This document shows, piece by piece, positions 1 through 9,368 of a stretch of 39,397 bases of DNA. Both the position numbers and the translations under genes were made by a program. The stretch is from an uncultured Clostridia bacterium (GTDB lineage Bacteria > Bacillota > Clostridia > Christensenellales > CAG-1252). The notes below the pieces were generated by a model. That model saw only the letters and a program-made list of their open reading frames with translations. It was not told the DNA's origin and made no database searches. The DNA is taken from NCBI GenBank assembly GCA_946648015.1, contig CAMPCZ010000003.1:1-39397 (forward strand), given 5' to 3'. Each line of letters opens with the position of its first letter. Positions within the stretch are counted from its first letter, which is position 1.

Positions 1-9
1 TTGACAACC

Positions 10-39
10 CTACAACAAGTCTTGCACCTCTTTCTACAA
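10..39 (+). promoter_or_regulatory. Possible direct-repeat activator site upstream of the NRPS promoter
   Basis: The hexamer CTACAA occurs at 10-15 and again at 34-39, a 24-base period, just upstream of the -35 at 47-52. LytTR regulators usually bind two short direct repeats about two helical turns apart beside the -35, and a LytTR regulator is encoded at 12254. Linking the two is inference. The repeats are short and could be chance. Confidence 0.25.
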
Positions 40-46
40 AACGGGG

Positions 47-75
47 TTGTTTTGAGGGTATGATTATGGTATAAT
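47..75 (+). promoter_or_regulatory. NRPS operon promoter
   Basis: TTGTTT (47-52), 17-base spacer, TATAAT (70-75), with TGG directly before the -10 (extended -10). Transcription would start near 82, leaving a short leader with AAAGGAG at about 94-100 before the ATG at 108. This is the only strong promoter I see for the overlapping gene run up to 12140. Confidence 0.7.
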
Positions 76-79
76 CATA
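59..79. promoter_or_regulatory. Operator-like palindrome over the NRPS -10
   Basis: Positions 59-67 and 71-79 form a perfect 9-base inverted repeat (TATGATTAT / ATAATCATA) around a 3-base centre. The right arm overlaps the TATAAT box, so a dimeric protein bound here would block RNA polymerase. No regulator of this type is encoded nearby apart from the LytTR protein, which normally prefers direct repeats. Confidence 0.5.
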
Positions 80-107
80 TTTGACCAACCGCCAAAGGAG
101 ATAAACA

Positions 108-3100
108 ATGAAAGATTACTACCCGCTATCCAAGACAGAAGAGGGCATATATGCGTCTTGTCTACGCCCGACCGACGCGTACAATTTGGCTCACGTCGTG
201 TGTTTGGGCCAATCCGTCGACGCCGAGGCGTTTGCCAACGCGGTATCCGCCGTGTTTGATAAGCACCCCTACTTGTTTAGCGTTCTCTTTGAGGGCGAGG
301 ACGGCACGATCTACAAAAAGATACGCACCAAAGAGATAGTTCTCCCCGTGATAGAGGCCGCTTCGCTCGACGTTCAGTCGCCGCCATACGAGATGTTGGA
401 GCACCATTTGTTCCGGGTGGCATTGTACCACGTCAAGGGCGAATATTGGTTCTATTTCGATTTTCATCATATTTTGTGCGACGGCACTTCCATCAAATTA
501 TTTGCGGACGAGGTCATGCGCGCCTACGAGGGCCAACTGCCGGACAAAGAAGCCTATGGCGCCAACGAATTTGCGCTGGAGGAGCGGCGCCGCTTGCAGA
601 CCAAAGCCTATCGGCAAGCCAAGGCCTTTTTTGACAAGGCGGTGGCCGAGCCCGAGACGGACAGCAACTTGGTGTATGACAAAAACGACGGCGCCGAGGC
701 CTACGCCCAAATGCGCTGTGAACTGACGGTAGCCGACGCCGACGTGAAGGCGTTGACCAAGCGCATAGGCGCCAAAACGTCCTCTTACTTTTTGGCGGCG
801 TTCGCGTTTTTGCTGTCCAAAATCAACAACGACGACAAAGCGCTGTTTCTCACCGTGCACAACGGTCGTACCCCCGCCGTGGCGGCGAGTATGGGAATGT
901 ACGTCAAGACGTTTCCGTTCTACCTACAACATTGCGAGCCGGTAGAGGACTATATCAAAGCGGCCAGCGATTATCTTGCGGGCAGCGCGCAAAACCTGCT
1001 GTATCCCTTCGTGGATATGAACAAAGATATGGGCTTGTCGGCGGGCGTCATGTTTGCCTACCAAGGCGACTATTTCTACAAAACCACGCTACGCGGCAAA
1101 ACGCTCTATATCAAGCAACTGCCGCGCAAAGACGGCAAGGGGCTGTTGAGCGTAGAGTTGCACCGCGACGAAGGGCGCTATTTTGCGGAGGTGGAGTACC
1201 GCAGCGACCTATACCACGAGCATACCATACGCCATCTGATGGGATTGTACGACGTGGCGTTGGGCGAGTTTTTGCGCCGCGAGCGTCTTGCCGACGTGGA
1301 CTTGGTCAACTCGCAGGAAAAAGATTTGTTGGACGGGTTTAACCGCACCGATTTGTCCTATATCGACCCCAATCGCACGGTGCTTTCGGCTTTTGCCGAT
1401 GCGGTGCGCCGTTGGCCCGACCACGACGCCGTGGTGTTTGGGGACAAGCACTACACCTATCGAGAGGTGGATTTACTATCCAATCGCATAGCCAACGAAT
1501 TGCACCGGTTGGGCGTGGGCCGAGAGGACAAAGTGTCGGTGCTCATCAACAAGTCCGAATACATTGTGATAGCCAGCCTCGGCGTGCTCAAGTCGGGCGC
1601 GGCCTATCAACCCCTCGACCCTACCTATCCCAAAGAGCGCCTGTCCTTTATGATAGCCGACGCCGCCGCCAAAGCGCTTATCAAAGATAGAGATCTGTCC
1701 GATCTGTTGGGCGACTACCAAGGCCCCGTGCTGTATACCGACGAGCTTGCTACGCTTCCCGACGTCTCCGCGCCGCAGGATGCGCCTCGGCCCGAAGATC
1801 TGTTTGTTATGCTCTACACCTCGGGCTCGACGGGTCTGCCCAAAGGCGTTATGCTGGAGCACCGCAACGTGTATGCCTTTGCTTGCTTCCACGCGCGTGC
1901 TTGCGGGGTGGACCATACGGCCAAGGTGTCGGCGTACGCATCCTATGGCTTCGACGCCGATATGCTCGATCTCTATCCCACCCTCATTGGGGGCGGAACG
2001 GTGTACGTTATCCCCAACGAGTTGCGGCTGGATCTGCTCAAATTGGGCGCGTACTTCGACCAAAACGGCATTACGCATGCCATGCTCACCACGCAAGTGG
2101 GGCGCCAATTCGCCGAAATGATAGAGCCCAAAACCTTGCGGATGCTAATGGTTGGCGGCGAAAAGCTGGTGCCGATAGACAAGCCCAAAACCTACGATCT
2201 GTACAATGCCTACGGCCCCACCGAGGGCACGGTCTATTGCACCATGCAGTTGGTGGATCGCCTATACTACCGTGTGCCCATAGGCAAAGCGTTGCCCACC
2301 TACAAAACCTACGTGCTGGACAAAAACGGCCGCCGCTTGCCATGCTTGGCCGAGGGCGAACTGTATATAGCCGGGCCCCAAGTGTCGCGCGGGTATCTCA
2401 ATAGGGACGAGGAAAACCGCAAGGCGTTTTTAGTTAATCCCTTCGACGACGACCCCGCTTTCGGCCGCCTATATCGCACGGGCGACGTAGTACGCTACCT
2501 TGCCGACGGCACCATAGACTTCATCGGGCGCAAGGACGGTCAGGTAAAAATCAGAGGATTTCGCGTGGAGTTGGCCGAGGTGGAGCAGGTCATACGCGAG
2601 TACGACGGCATCAAAGACGCCACCGTCAAGGACTTCACCGACCCCAACGGCGTCAAATACATCTGCGCCTACGTGGTGGCCGACCACGACGTGGACGTCG
2701 CCGCGCTCAACGCCTATGTGGGTGCCAAAAAGCCCCCCTATATGGTGCCCGCCTACACCATGCAAATAGACAAGATACCCCTCAACCAAAACCAAAAAGT
2801 CAACAAGAGGGCCTTGCCGCAACCCAAACTCAAAACGCAGGAAAAAGTGGCGCCCGCCACCCCCGCCGAGCAGCAAGTGTACGACGTGCTCAAAGGTATT
2901 TTGGGCAACGATTCTTTCGGCGTGACCACAGACCTTTACGAGGCGGGCCTCACCAGCGTGTCCTCCATACGGTTTGCCATATTGCTGTCCAAATTGTTTG
3001 GCAAAGACGTGGACAATGCCGATCTCAAACAAAACGCCACGGTGCGCGCTTTGGCCGAGCGCTTGTCGCAAAAAGAGGAGGCCAAAACCTACCAAATACA

Positions 3101-6100
3101 AGAGGAATACCCCATATCCAAAACACAAGAGGGCATCTTTGTGGAGTGCGCCGCACACCCCGGCACCACCAACTACAACATACCTATTTTGTTCAAAATG
3201 CCCGCCGATACCGACGTGGACAAGTTGCAGCGTGCGCTGGGTGAGGTGATAGACGCGCACTACTACCTCAAAACCACCCTCTATATGAATGCCGACGGCG
3301 ACATTCGTGCGCGCCGCCCGCATATGCCCGCCCAAGTGGACGTGCGGTCGGTGGCGGCTCTGCCTACCTTGGTGCGCCCCTTCGTGCTGCTGGATGCGCC
3401 CCTCTATCGCGCCGAGATCTATCGCACACCCCACGAGGTGTACTTATTTCTCGATTTTCACCATATCGTGTGCGACGGCACCAGCGAGGCCGTCATCCTC
3501 ACCGATTTGGGGCGAGCCTATATGGGCGAGCCTGTCCAAGCCGAAACCATATCGGGCTTTGAGGTGGCTCTTGCCGAGCGCGACGCGTTGCAGACCGATA
3601 GATTGGACAAGGCCAAGGCTTTCTATCAAGCCCTGCTACAAGACATCGACGGCGAGTACGTCATCAAAAAAGACCTCAAGGTACAGCCCCTATCCCGATT
3701 GCGTTCGGTGGACTATACGCTCGATCTGGACGCCGAAGCCCTATTCGCCTTTGCCGAGGCCAACAAGTTGACGTTGAACGGATACTTCAACTTTGCTTTT
3801 GCCTTTACGTTGTCCAAATTTCTCTACAAAAACGATAGCTTGTACACCACCATTTACAACGGCCGCAATTCTTCCAAATTGGCCGCGACCGTATCTATGT
3901 TGGTCAAGACGTTGCCCGTCTACATTCGCTACGAGGATAGCGACGCCGTGCTGGACAAATTGCACCAAACCAACGATTTGTTGCGCGATTTGCAGGCCAA
4001 CGATCTATATTCGTTTGCCGACGTGGCGCAAGCCTACGACGTTACGGCCGATATTATGTTTGCCTACCAAGGCGACGCGTTTGCGTTCGACCGCATTGGC
4101 GACGTGCCCGTGGAGTCGGTCCTTATCGAGTCGGAAACGCCCAAGAGCGCGTTTTCCATAGACGTCTTCCTCGAAAAAGGCCGTTTCCGCGCGCACTTCG
4201 AGTATGACGAGTCGATGTACAATGCCTCGACGGTGGCCTCGTTCTACCGCTTGTTCGGGCAAGTTTTGCGGGAACTGATGCACCGCCGCCTCGTGGGTGA
4301 TATCGATCTTTTGCCTGCCGAAGACAGGGCGATGTACGCCGCGTTTAACGATACGGCCGTCCAATTCGAGGACGTATCCTTCAACAAATTGATAGAAAAA
4401 CAAGCCCGTCTCAACCCCGACAAACTCGCCGTGGTGGGCGCGGATAGCCGCTATACCTATCGCCAATTCAACGCCGCCGCCAACCGCGTGGCGCACTCGC
4501 TATTGGCGGCCTCGGTATCGCTTGCCGACAAGGTGTTGATGATGATGCCCCGCGTGGCCGAGGCCTACGTCGTGCGGCAAGGCATCGTCAAATCGGGCGG
4601 CGCATTCGTACCCGTAGACCCCAAATATCCCGATGACCGCATAGAGTACATCGTGGCGGATTCGGGCGCAAAAGTGGTGCTGACCACAAGCCGGTTGGCG
4701 CAAGAAAAGCGCGCCCTTCTCGAGCGCGCCGACCTAAGGGTACTTACGGTAGAGGAATGCTTGGCTTGCCACAACGACGCCGACCTCGACTTGGATATAC
4801 CCACCTCGTCGCTGTGCTATATCATCTATACGTCCGGCTCCACCGGCAAGCCCAAGGGCGTGATGATCTCGCATCGCAACTTGGTCAACTATTGTGCGGA
4901 CGGCACCAACATAGGCACCAAGGTCTATCGTGATATAGCGGGCGGCGCCGTGTCCTGTTCGTTCGCTTCCTTCTCCTTCGACGCGTCCTTGCAGGAGGAA
5001 TGCGTGCCTTTGTCGCATGGTTACACCGCCGTTATCGCCACCGAGCAGGAGATAGAAAATCCGCTATTGCTTGCCGACACCTTGCGCCGCGAAAAGGTGA
5101 ACGTCATGTTTATGACGCCCTCGTTCGTATCCAACTTTATAGACGTCGCGCCCTTTGTGGACGCACTCAAGAATTTGCAAGCGTTGGATATGGGCGCCGA
5201 GGCAGTGCCCCAAGCGCTATGCCGAAAACTGCGCGATTTGGGCGTGACCGCCGCCATTTACAACGGCTATGGGCCCACCGAGACCACCATCACTTGCACC
5301 TACCACAAAGTGGAGGACGAATACGTTACCATAGGCAAGCCCTTTGCCAATACCGAGGCCTACATATTGGATAAGGCGGGGCATATATTGCCCATCAACG
5401 CCATAGGCGACCTGACCATAGCGGGCGAGGGCGTAGGCATAGGCTACTTGGGCCAAGCGGACAAGACCCGTGAAAGGTTTATTACCCTCAACGGCCGTCG
5501 CGCTTATCGCACGGGCGATTTGGCGCGCTACAACGGCGAGGGAAATATCGAATTTTTCGGCCGATTAGACAACCAAGTCAAGTTGCGCGGGTTGCGCGTG
5601 GAGTTGGACGAGATCGAAAACGTGTTGTCCACCTATCCCAACCTGTCGCGTTGCATAGTGTTGGTCAAGACCAATCGCACCGACGGCGACTTTTTGGCGG
5701 CCTACTACACCGCCCCCTACGAGATAGACCGCGAGGATCTTACCCGCCATTTGGCCAAGTCGCTCACCCCCTATATGATACCCAAAGTGCTGGTGCAGTT
5801 GGACAAAATGCCCCTCACCGCCAGCGGCAAGATAGACAAAAAGGCATTGCCCGACGTAGAGGTGGAGAAAGAGGCCAAACGGCATACCGCCGCCAAAAAC
5901 GAGTTGCAGCGCAAGCTGTGCGCCATCTTTGCCAAAGCGTTGGGGCTTGACGAAGTGGGCATAGACGAGGATTTCTTCGACTTGGGCGGCACGTCCTTGT
6001 CGGCGTCGAAGATAGCGATGTTGGCGTTGCAAGACAATTTGCCCATCGCCTACAAGGACGTATTCGACTATTCTACGGTGGCAGCCCTCGAGCGCCACGT

Positions 6101-7313
6101 CAAAGAGCAGTCGTCCACCGCCGCACCCGCGGAGCAGGAGGCAGTGGTGGTCAATTCGCTCGACTACAACACCGTGCGCTACGTGGACGGTGTGGAAGCG
6201 TCGCGCCCCCTCGGCCGCGTGTTGGTAACGGGTGCCAACGGCTTTTTGGGCATACACGTTTTGCGCGAGTTGCTCCGCCAAGGGCGGCAGGTCATCGCGC
6301 TGGTGCGTTCCTCTGCGGTGGATGCCACCACCCGACTCAAGAGTTTGCTCACCTACTATTTCGATTCGCCATTAGACGAGGAGGTGGCGCGATACGTTAC
6401 CGTGGTGGACTCGGATATCACCGACGTGCACCTGCCCGAAAAATTGGCGCCTCATGCCTTCGATACCATCATCAACTGCGCGGCGTTGGTCAAGCACTTT
6501 GCCGTGGACGACAGCATAGAGCGCGTCAACGTGGGCGGCGTCAAAAACCTGATAGCCATCGCCAAGGAGCGCGGCGTGCGCTTGGTGCAAATATCCACCT
6601 TGTCCGTAGCCGGCGAGAACGTGGACGGCAAGTTTGACGCTTCCTTCCGTATGAAGGAGAATATGCTCGACTTTGGGCAGGACATCTCCAACAAATACGT
6701 CCATTCCAAATTCAATGCCGAAAAGGCCGTGCTCTCGGCTGTGGACGAGGGGTTGGATGGCAAGGTGATACGCGTCGGCAACCTGATGAGCCGCGCCAGC
6801 GACGGCGAGTTTCAGGCCATCTCCATCACCAACGGCTTTTTGCGCGACCTCAAGGGCTATGCCACGCTGCATTGCTTCCCCGTCAATTCTATGGACGTGG
6901 CCATTGACTTTTCGCCCATCGACGAGGTGGCCAAGGCCGTGTTGTTGCTGTCCAGCACCCCGCGTCGCTACACGGTGTTTCATTGCGCCAACTCGCACCA
7001 GGTGCAAATGGGTGACATTGTGGCGGTGCTCAACGATATGGGCTATGGCATCGAGGTGGTGTCGGACGCGGCGTTTGCGCAGGCTATGCGCGCTATGATG
7101 GCGGACGAAACCAAAAATATGTTGGTGTCTTCGCTCATCAACTACGCCTCCAGCGACAACCACACCTATGCGTTTATTCTCACCGACAACGAGTTTAGCA
7201 ACAAGGCGCTGTATCACTTGGGGTACAAGTGGCCCATAACGGACGACGCCTATCTCAGGCAGGCCATCGAGTCGCTCGAGGGGCTCAACTTCTTCGTTAG
7301 GAGTGATATTTGA
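108..7313 (+). CDS. Two-module NRPS with terminal reductase (C-A-T-C-A-T-R)
   Basis: Non-ribosomal peptide synthetase, 2401 aa. Domains by motif: C1 with HHILCDG at about residue 119; A1 with YTSGSTGLPKG (about 568) and NAYGPTE (about 700); T1 with Ser in GLTS (about 949); C2 with HHIVCDG (about 1118); A2 with YTSGSTGKPKG (about 1572) and NGYGPTE (about 1718); T2 with LGGTSL (about 1962); and an SDR-type thioester reductase from about 2035, with TGANGFLG and YVHSK. All catalytic motifs look intact. Reductase release gives a peptide aldehyde, as in gut clostridial NRPSs of this layout. An intact N-terminal C domain suggests an N-acyl cap. Pocket residues aligned by eye to GrsA read D-A-L-M-M-G-A-V-Y-K (A1, probably hydrophobic or aromatic) and D-A-Q-F-D-G-G-I-T-K (A2, no match recalled). 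The stop overlaps the next start. The Sfp enzyme at 11538 would prime the T domains. Confidence 0.95.
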   Translation: MKDYYPLSKTEEGIYASCLRPTDAYNLAHVVCLGQSVDAEAFANAVSAVFDKHPYLFSVLFEGEDGTIYKKIRTKEIVLPVIEAASLDVQSPPYEMLEHHLFRVALYHVKGEYWFYFDFHHILCDGTSIKLFADEVMRAYEGQLPDKEAYGANEFALEERRRLQTKAYRQAKAFFDKAVAEPETDSNLVYDKNDGAEAYAQMRCELTVADADVKALTKRIGAKTSSYFLAAFAFLLSKINNDDKALFLTVHNGRTPAVAASMGMYVKTFPFYLQHCEPVEDYIKAASDYLAGSAQNLLYPFVDMNKDMGLSAGVMFAYQGDYFYKTTLRGKTLYIKQLPRKDGKGLLSVELHRDEGRYFAEVEYRSDLYHEHTIRHLMGLYDVALGEFLRRERLADVDLVNSQEKDLLDGFNRTDLSYIDPNRTVLSAFADAVRRWPDHDAVVFGDKHYTYREVDLLSNRIANELHRLGVGREDKVSVLINKSEYIVIASLGVLKSGAAYQPLDPTYPKERLSFMIADAAAKALIKDRDLSDLLGDYQGPVLYTDELATLPDVSAPQDAPRPEDLFVMLYTSGSTGLPKGVMLEHRNVYAFACFHARACGVDHTAKVSAYASYGFDADMLDLYPTLIGGGTVYVIPNELRLDLLKLGAYFDQNGITHAMLTTQVGRQFAEMIEPKTLRMLMVGGEKLVPIDKPKTYDLYNAYGPTEGTVYCTMQLVDRLYYRVPIGKALPTYKTYVLDKNGRRLPCLAEGELYIAGPQVSRGYLNRDEENRKAFLVNPFDDDPAFGRLYRTGDVVRYLADGTIDFIGRKDGQVKIRGFRVELAEVEQVIREYDGIKDATVKDFTDPNGVKYICAYVVADHDVDVAALNAYVGAKKPPYMVPAYTMQIDKIPLNQNQKVNKRALPQPKLKTQEKVAPATPAEQQVYDVLKGILGNDSFGVTTDLYEAGLTSVSSIRFAILLSKLFGKDVDNADLKQNATVRALAERLSQKEEAKTYQIQEEYPISKTQEGIFVECAAHPGTTNYNIPILFKMPADTDVDKLQRALGEVIDAHYYLKTTLYMNADGDIRARRPHMPAQVDVRSVAALPTLVRPFVLLDAPLYRAEIYRTPHEVYLFLDFHHIVCDGTSEAVILTDLGRAYMGEPVQAETISGFEVALAERDALQTDRLDKAKAFYQALLQDIDGEYVIKKDLKVQPLSRLRSVDYTLDLDAEALFAFAEANKLTLNGYFNFAFAFTLSKFLYKNDSLYTTIYNGRNSSKLAATVSMLVKTLPVYIRYEDSDAVLDKLHQTNDLLRDLQANDLYSFADVAQAYDVTADIMFAYQGDAFAFDRIGDVPVESVLIESETPKSAFSIDVFLEKGRFRAHFEYDESMYNASTVASFYRLFGQVLRELMHRRLVGDIDLLPAEDRAMYAAFNDTAVQFEDVSFNKLIEKQARLNPDKLAVVGADSRYTYRQFNAAANRVAHSLLAASVSLADKVLMMMPRVAEAYVVRQGIVKSGGAFVPVDPKYPDDRIEYIVADSGAKVVLTTSRLAQEKRALLERADLRVLTVEECLACHNDADLDLDIPTSSLCYIIYTSGSTGKPKGVMISHRNLVNYCADGTNIGTKVYRDIAGGAVSCSFASFSFDASLQEECVPLSHGYTAVIATEQEIENPLLLADTLRREKVNVMFMTPSFVSNFIDVAPFVDALKNLQALDMGAEAVPQALCRKLRDLGVTAAIYNGYGPTETTITCTYHKVEDEYVTIGKPFANTEAYILDKAGHILPINAIGDLTIAGEGVGIGYLGQADKTRERFITLNGRRAYRTGDLARYNGEGNIEFFGRLDNQVKLRGLRVELDEIENVLSTYPNLSRCIVLVKTNRTDGDFLAAYYTAPYEIDREDLTRHLAKSLTPYMIPKVLVQLDKMPLTASGKIDKKALPDVEVEKEAKRHTAAKNELQRKLCAIFAKALGLDEVGIDEDFFDLGGTSLSASKIAMLALQDNLPIAYKDVFDYSTVAALERHVKEQSSTAAPAEQEAVVVNSLDYNTVRYVDGVEASRPLGRVLVTGANGFLGIHVLRELLRQGRQVIALVRSSAVDATTRLKSLLTYYFDSPLDEEVARYVTVVDSDITDVHLPEKLAPHAFDTIINCAALVKHFAVDDSIERVNVGGVKNLIAIAKERGVRLVQISTLSVAGENVDGKFDASFRMKENMLDFGQDISNKYVHSKFNAEKAVLSAVDEGLDGKVIRVGNLMSRASDGEFQAISITNGFLRDLKGYATLHCFPVNSMDVAIDFSPIDEVAKAVLLLSSTPRRYTVFHCANSHQVQMGDIVAVLNDMGYGIEVVSDAAFAQAMRAMMADETKNMLVSSLINYASSDNHTYAFILTDNEFSNKALYHLGYKWPITDDAYLRQAIESLEGLNFFVRSDI

Positions 7314-9073
7314 TGAAACGCAATAGCAAACTGATCGACAAAAAGTTTTACCAATATCTATTGCCGTCGGTGCTGATGATATTCGCCATGCAATTCGGCT
7401 CGCTCATCGACGGCATATTGGTGGGCAATTTGTTGGGGCCGGACGCTTTGAGCGCGTCGTCTTTGGTGATGCCCGTACTCTACGTCATACAGTGCCCCGG
7501 CTTTGCCTTGAGCGTGGGCGGCTCCATTGCCATTGCCAATTTGTTGGGGCGCCGCAACGTAGAGCAGGCCAACAAGGTGTTTTCGCTCAGTTTGCTGGTT
7601 ACCTTGGGCGCGTCGGCGCTGTTTGCCGTGGCGGCGCCCTTTACGTCGGGGCCGCTTGCGCGCTTGTTTGCTCCCTCGCTATATGAGTATTCCTACCAAT
7701 ACATATTGGTGTATATGTTGCAAAATCCCGTGATGATGCTCGCTTTGGTTTTGGCGACGTTTATCTCCACCGACAACAACCCCAAACTGTCGGCCGCCTT
7801 TTACATCGTGGCCAATTTGGTCAAGATAGGGGTGGAAGTGCTGTTTATTCGTGTGTGCGGTATGGGTATGGTCGGCGCGGCGCTCTCCTCGGGCGTAGGC
7901 TATGCCGTGGGGCTTGTTACCGTGGTGTTTTATGCCCGTTCCAAAAAGAGAATGTTGCGCTACACCTGGCGCCTTCGCGGGGCGTGGGCCGACTTTAAGG
8001 ACGCCCTCAAGGCCTCGGTATCCACCGCGCTTACCTTGCTGCTTACCGCGGTGCAGACCCTTGTCATCAACGTGGTGCTGAGCCGTATGATCACGGCCGA
8101 GTTGGAGTTGGTCATATTTGGTTTGGTCAGCAACCTCATCTTCGTGTTCGACCTCTTTTCGGGCGGCATATTGGGGCTTATCCCCACTATATGCGGCGTG
8201 CTGTACGGCGAACGCGACGTATATTCGTTGCGCGCGGTAAGCAGCAAGATATACCTATTTAACCTCATCGTTACCGCCCTCATCACCGCCGTCATTATGG
8301 CGTGGCCAGAGGGGTATTCGGCGCTTTTTGGCTATGCGGGCGAAGATATGCGGCAGGTGGCGTACGTCTTGCGCATTTACCTGTTGTCCGCCATACCCCT
8401 CGAAGTCAACAAGTTTTCTACCAATTACTACCCCGCGGTCAACAAAAACTTGCCCGCCGTCGTCACCGTGTTGTTGCGCGAGGCCGTGTTTATCATACCC
8501 CTCACGTTGCTGTTGATGCGTGCGCAGGGCATTTTGGGCTATTCGCTTGCTCGCGTCATCACCGAGTACGCCACCGTGGTGGTGGTGTACGCACTGGTGT
8601 TTGTCTACGAGCGCCGCCACCGTGAGGTGCACGGCTTGTTTATGCTGGAGCGACCCGATATGAATACGTTTGACGTTTCGGTGGCCAACAAAGAGGAGGA
8701 GGCCGCCCAAGCGGCGAGGGAAGTGACGGAATTCGCCAAGGCGCACGACGTATCCAACCGCGATGCGCAGGTGTTGGGGTTTGCGTGCGAGGAGATGATC
8801 ACCAATATCATACGCTACGGCTACAAACGCCAATGCCCCAAGTCGATAGACGTCAACGTCAAGGTGGACGAGTCGCAGGTGCTGATGCGCATACGCGACG
8901 ACGGTATGCCCTTTGACCCCACCGAATACAAGTACGAAGAGAGCGAGCAATACCTTACCGGTGGCATTGCCATGATGTTGGGGTTGGTCGACGAAACGAG
9001 TTATATGCGGGTGCTCAATATGAACAACACCGTTTTCAAAATCAATATAGGAGAAAAAGTTTATGGAGATTAA
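7313..9073 (+). CDS. MATE efflux transporter fused to an RsbW/SpoIIAB-like ATPase domain
   Basis: Residues 1 to about 440 are a complete MATE-type multidrug/oligosaccharidyl-lipid flippase fold with about 12 membrane segments. Ordinary MATE proteins end there. This one continues for about 135 residues into a cytoplasmic HATPase_c_2 domain like anti-sigma kinases: N-box EEMITNIIRYGY, G1-like DDGMPFDP, and G2-like GGIAMM. ATG at 7313 overlaps the NRPS stop (TGATGA) with AGGAG about 9 bases upstream. An in-frame TTG three bases earlier is less likely. The gene overlaps the STAS gene by 11 bases, so exporter, ATPase domain and STAS partner are translationally coupled. It probably exports the NRPS product, with the ATPase domain binding or phosphorylating the STAS protein. 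Transport substrate and direction of control are inference. Confidence 0.9.
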   Translation: MKRNSKLIDKKFYQYLLPSVLMIFAMQFGSLIDGILVGNLLGPDALSASSLVMPVLYVIQCPGFALSVGGSIAIANLLGRRNVEQANKVFSLSLLVTLGASALFAVAAPFTSGPLARLFAPSLYEYSYQYILVYMLQNPVMMLALVLATFISTDNNPKLSAAFYIVANLVKIGVEVLFIRVCGMGMVGAALSSGVGYAVGLVTVVFYARSKKRMLRYTWRLRGAWADFKDALKASVSTALTLLLTAVQTLVINVVLSRMITAELELVIFGLVSNLIFVFDLFSGGILGLIPTICGVLYGERDVYSLRAVSSKIYLFNLIVTALITAVIMAWPEGYSALFGYAGEDMRQVAYVLRIYLLSAIPLEVNKFSTNYYPAVNKNLPAVVTVLLREAVFIIPLTLLLMRAQGILGYSLARVITEYATVVVVYALVFVYERRHREVHGLFMLERPDMNTFDVSVANKEEEAAQAAREVTEFAKAHDVSNRDAQVLGFACEEMITNIIRYGYKRQCPKSIDVNVKVDESQVLMRIRDDGMPFDPTEYKYEESEQYLTGGIAMMLGLVDETSYMRVLNMNNTVFKINIGEKVYGD

Positions 9074-9359
9074 CGTACAACACAACCAAGCAATGATCGT
9101 TACCGTCAAAGGTCGTCTGGATACCGTTACCTCGCGTGAGTTGGAGCCCGTGGTGCTGGGTCAAACCATTGCCGAGCCCACCGTCATCATCGACTTTGCC
9201 GAGGTGGAGTACATCTCGTCGGCGGGTCTACGCGTTTTGCTCAACCTCAAGCGTGAGTTGGACTCGGCGGGCAAGACCTTGGAGATACACAACATCAACG
9301 CCGTCGTGCGCGAAATATTCAGCGTAACAGGCTTCATCAACGCCCTCACCATCAAGTAG
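9063..9359 (+). CDS. STAS-domain anti-anti-sigma factor-like protein
   Basis: 98 aa, the usual length for SpoIIAA/RsbV proteins. It shows the LDTVTS strand/turn near the N-terminus and the phospho-acceptor signature YISSAGLR, where the first or second Ser is the likely phosphorylation site. In the family, an RsbW-type kinase phosphorylates this Ser and a SpoIIE/RsbU phosphatase removes the phosphate. Both types of domain are encoded directly beside it: the kinase-like domain fused to the exporter upstream, and a phosphatase with its own kinase-like domain downstream. The start overlaps the exporter gene by 11 bases, with an AGGAG about 9 bases before ATG. A second STAS protein at 38631 shares the YISSAGLRVLL core. 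Confidence 0.93.
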   Translation: MEINVQHNQAMIVTVKGRLDTVTSRELEPVVLGQTIAEPTVIIDFAEVEYISSAGLRVLLNLKRELDSAGKTLEIHNINAVVREIFSVTGFINALTIK

Positions 9360-9368
9360 CGGCAGGCT

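Noticed and set aside
1-6. TTGACA at the window start
   Set aside because: No -10-like hexamer lies 15-19 bases downstream. The promoter at 47-75 is better placed.
5565-6281. Long antisense open frames under the NRPS and other genes
   Set aside because: They mirror the coding frame of GC-rich genes with strong third-position bias, lack ribosome binding sites and show His/Val/Gln-rich chance composition.
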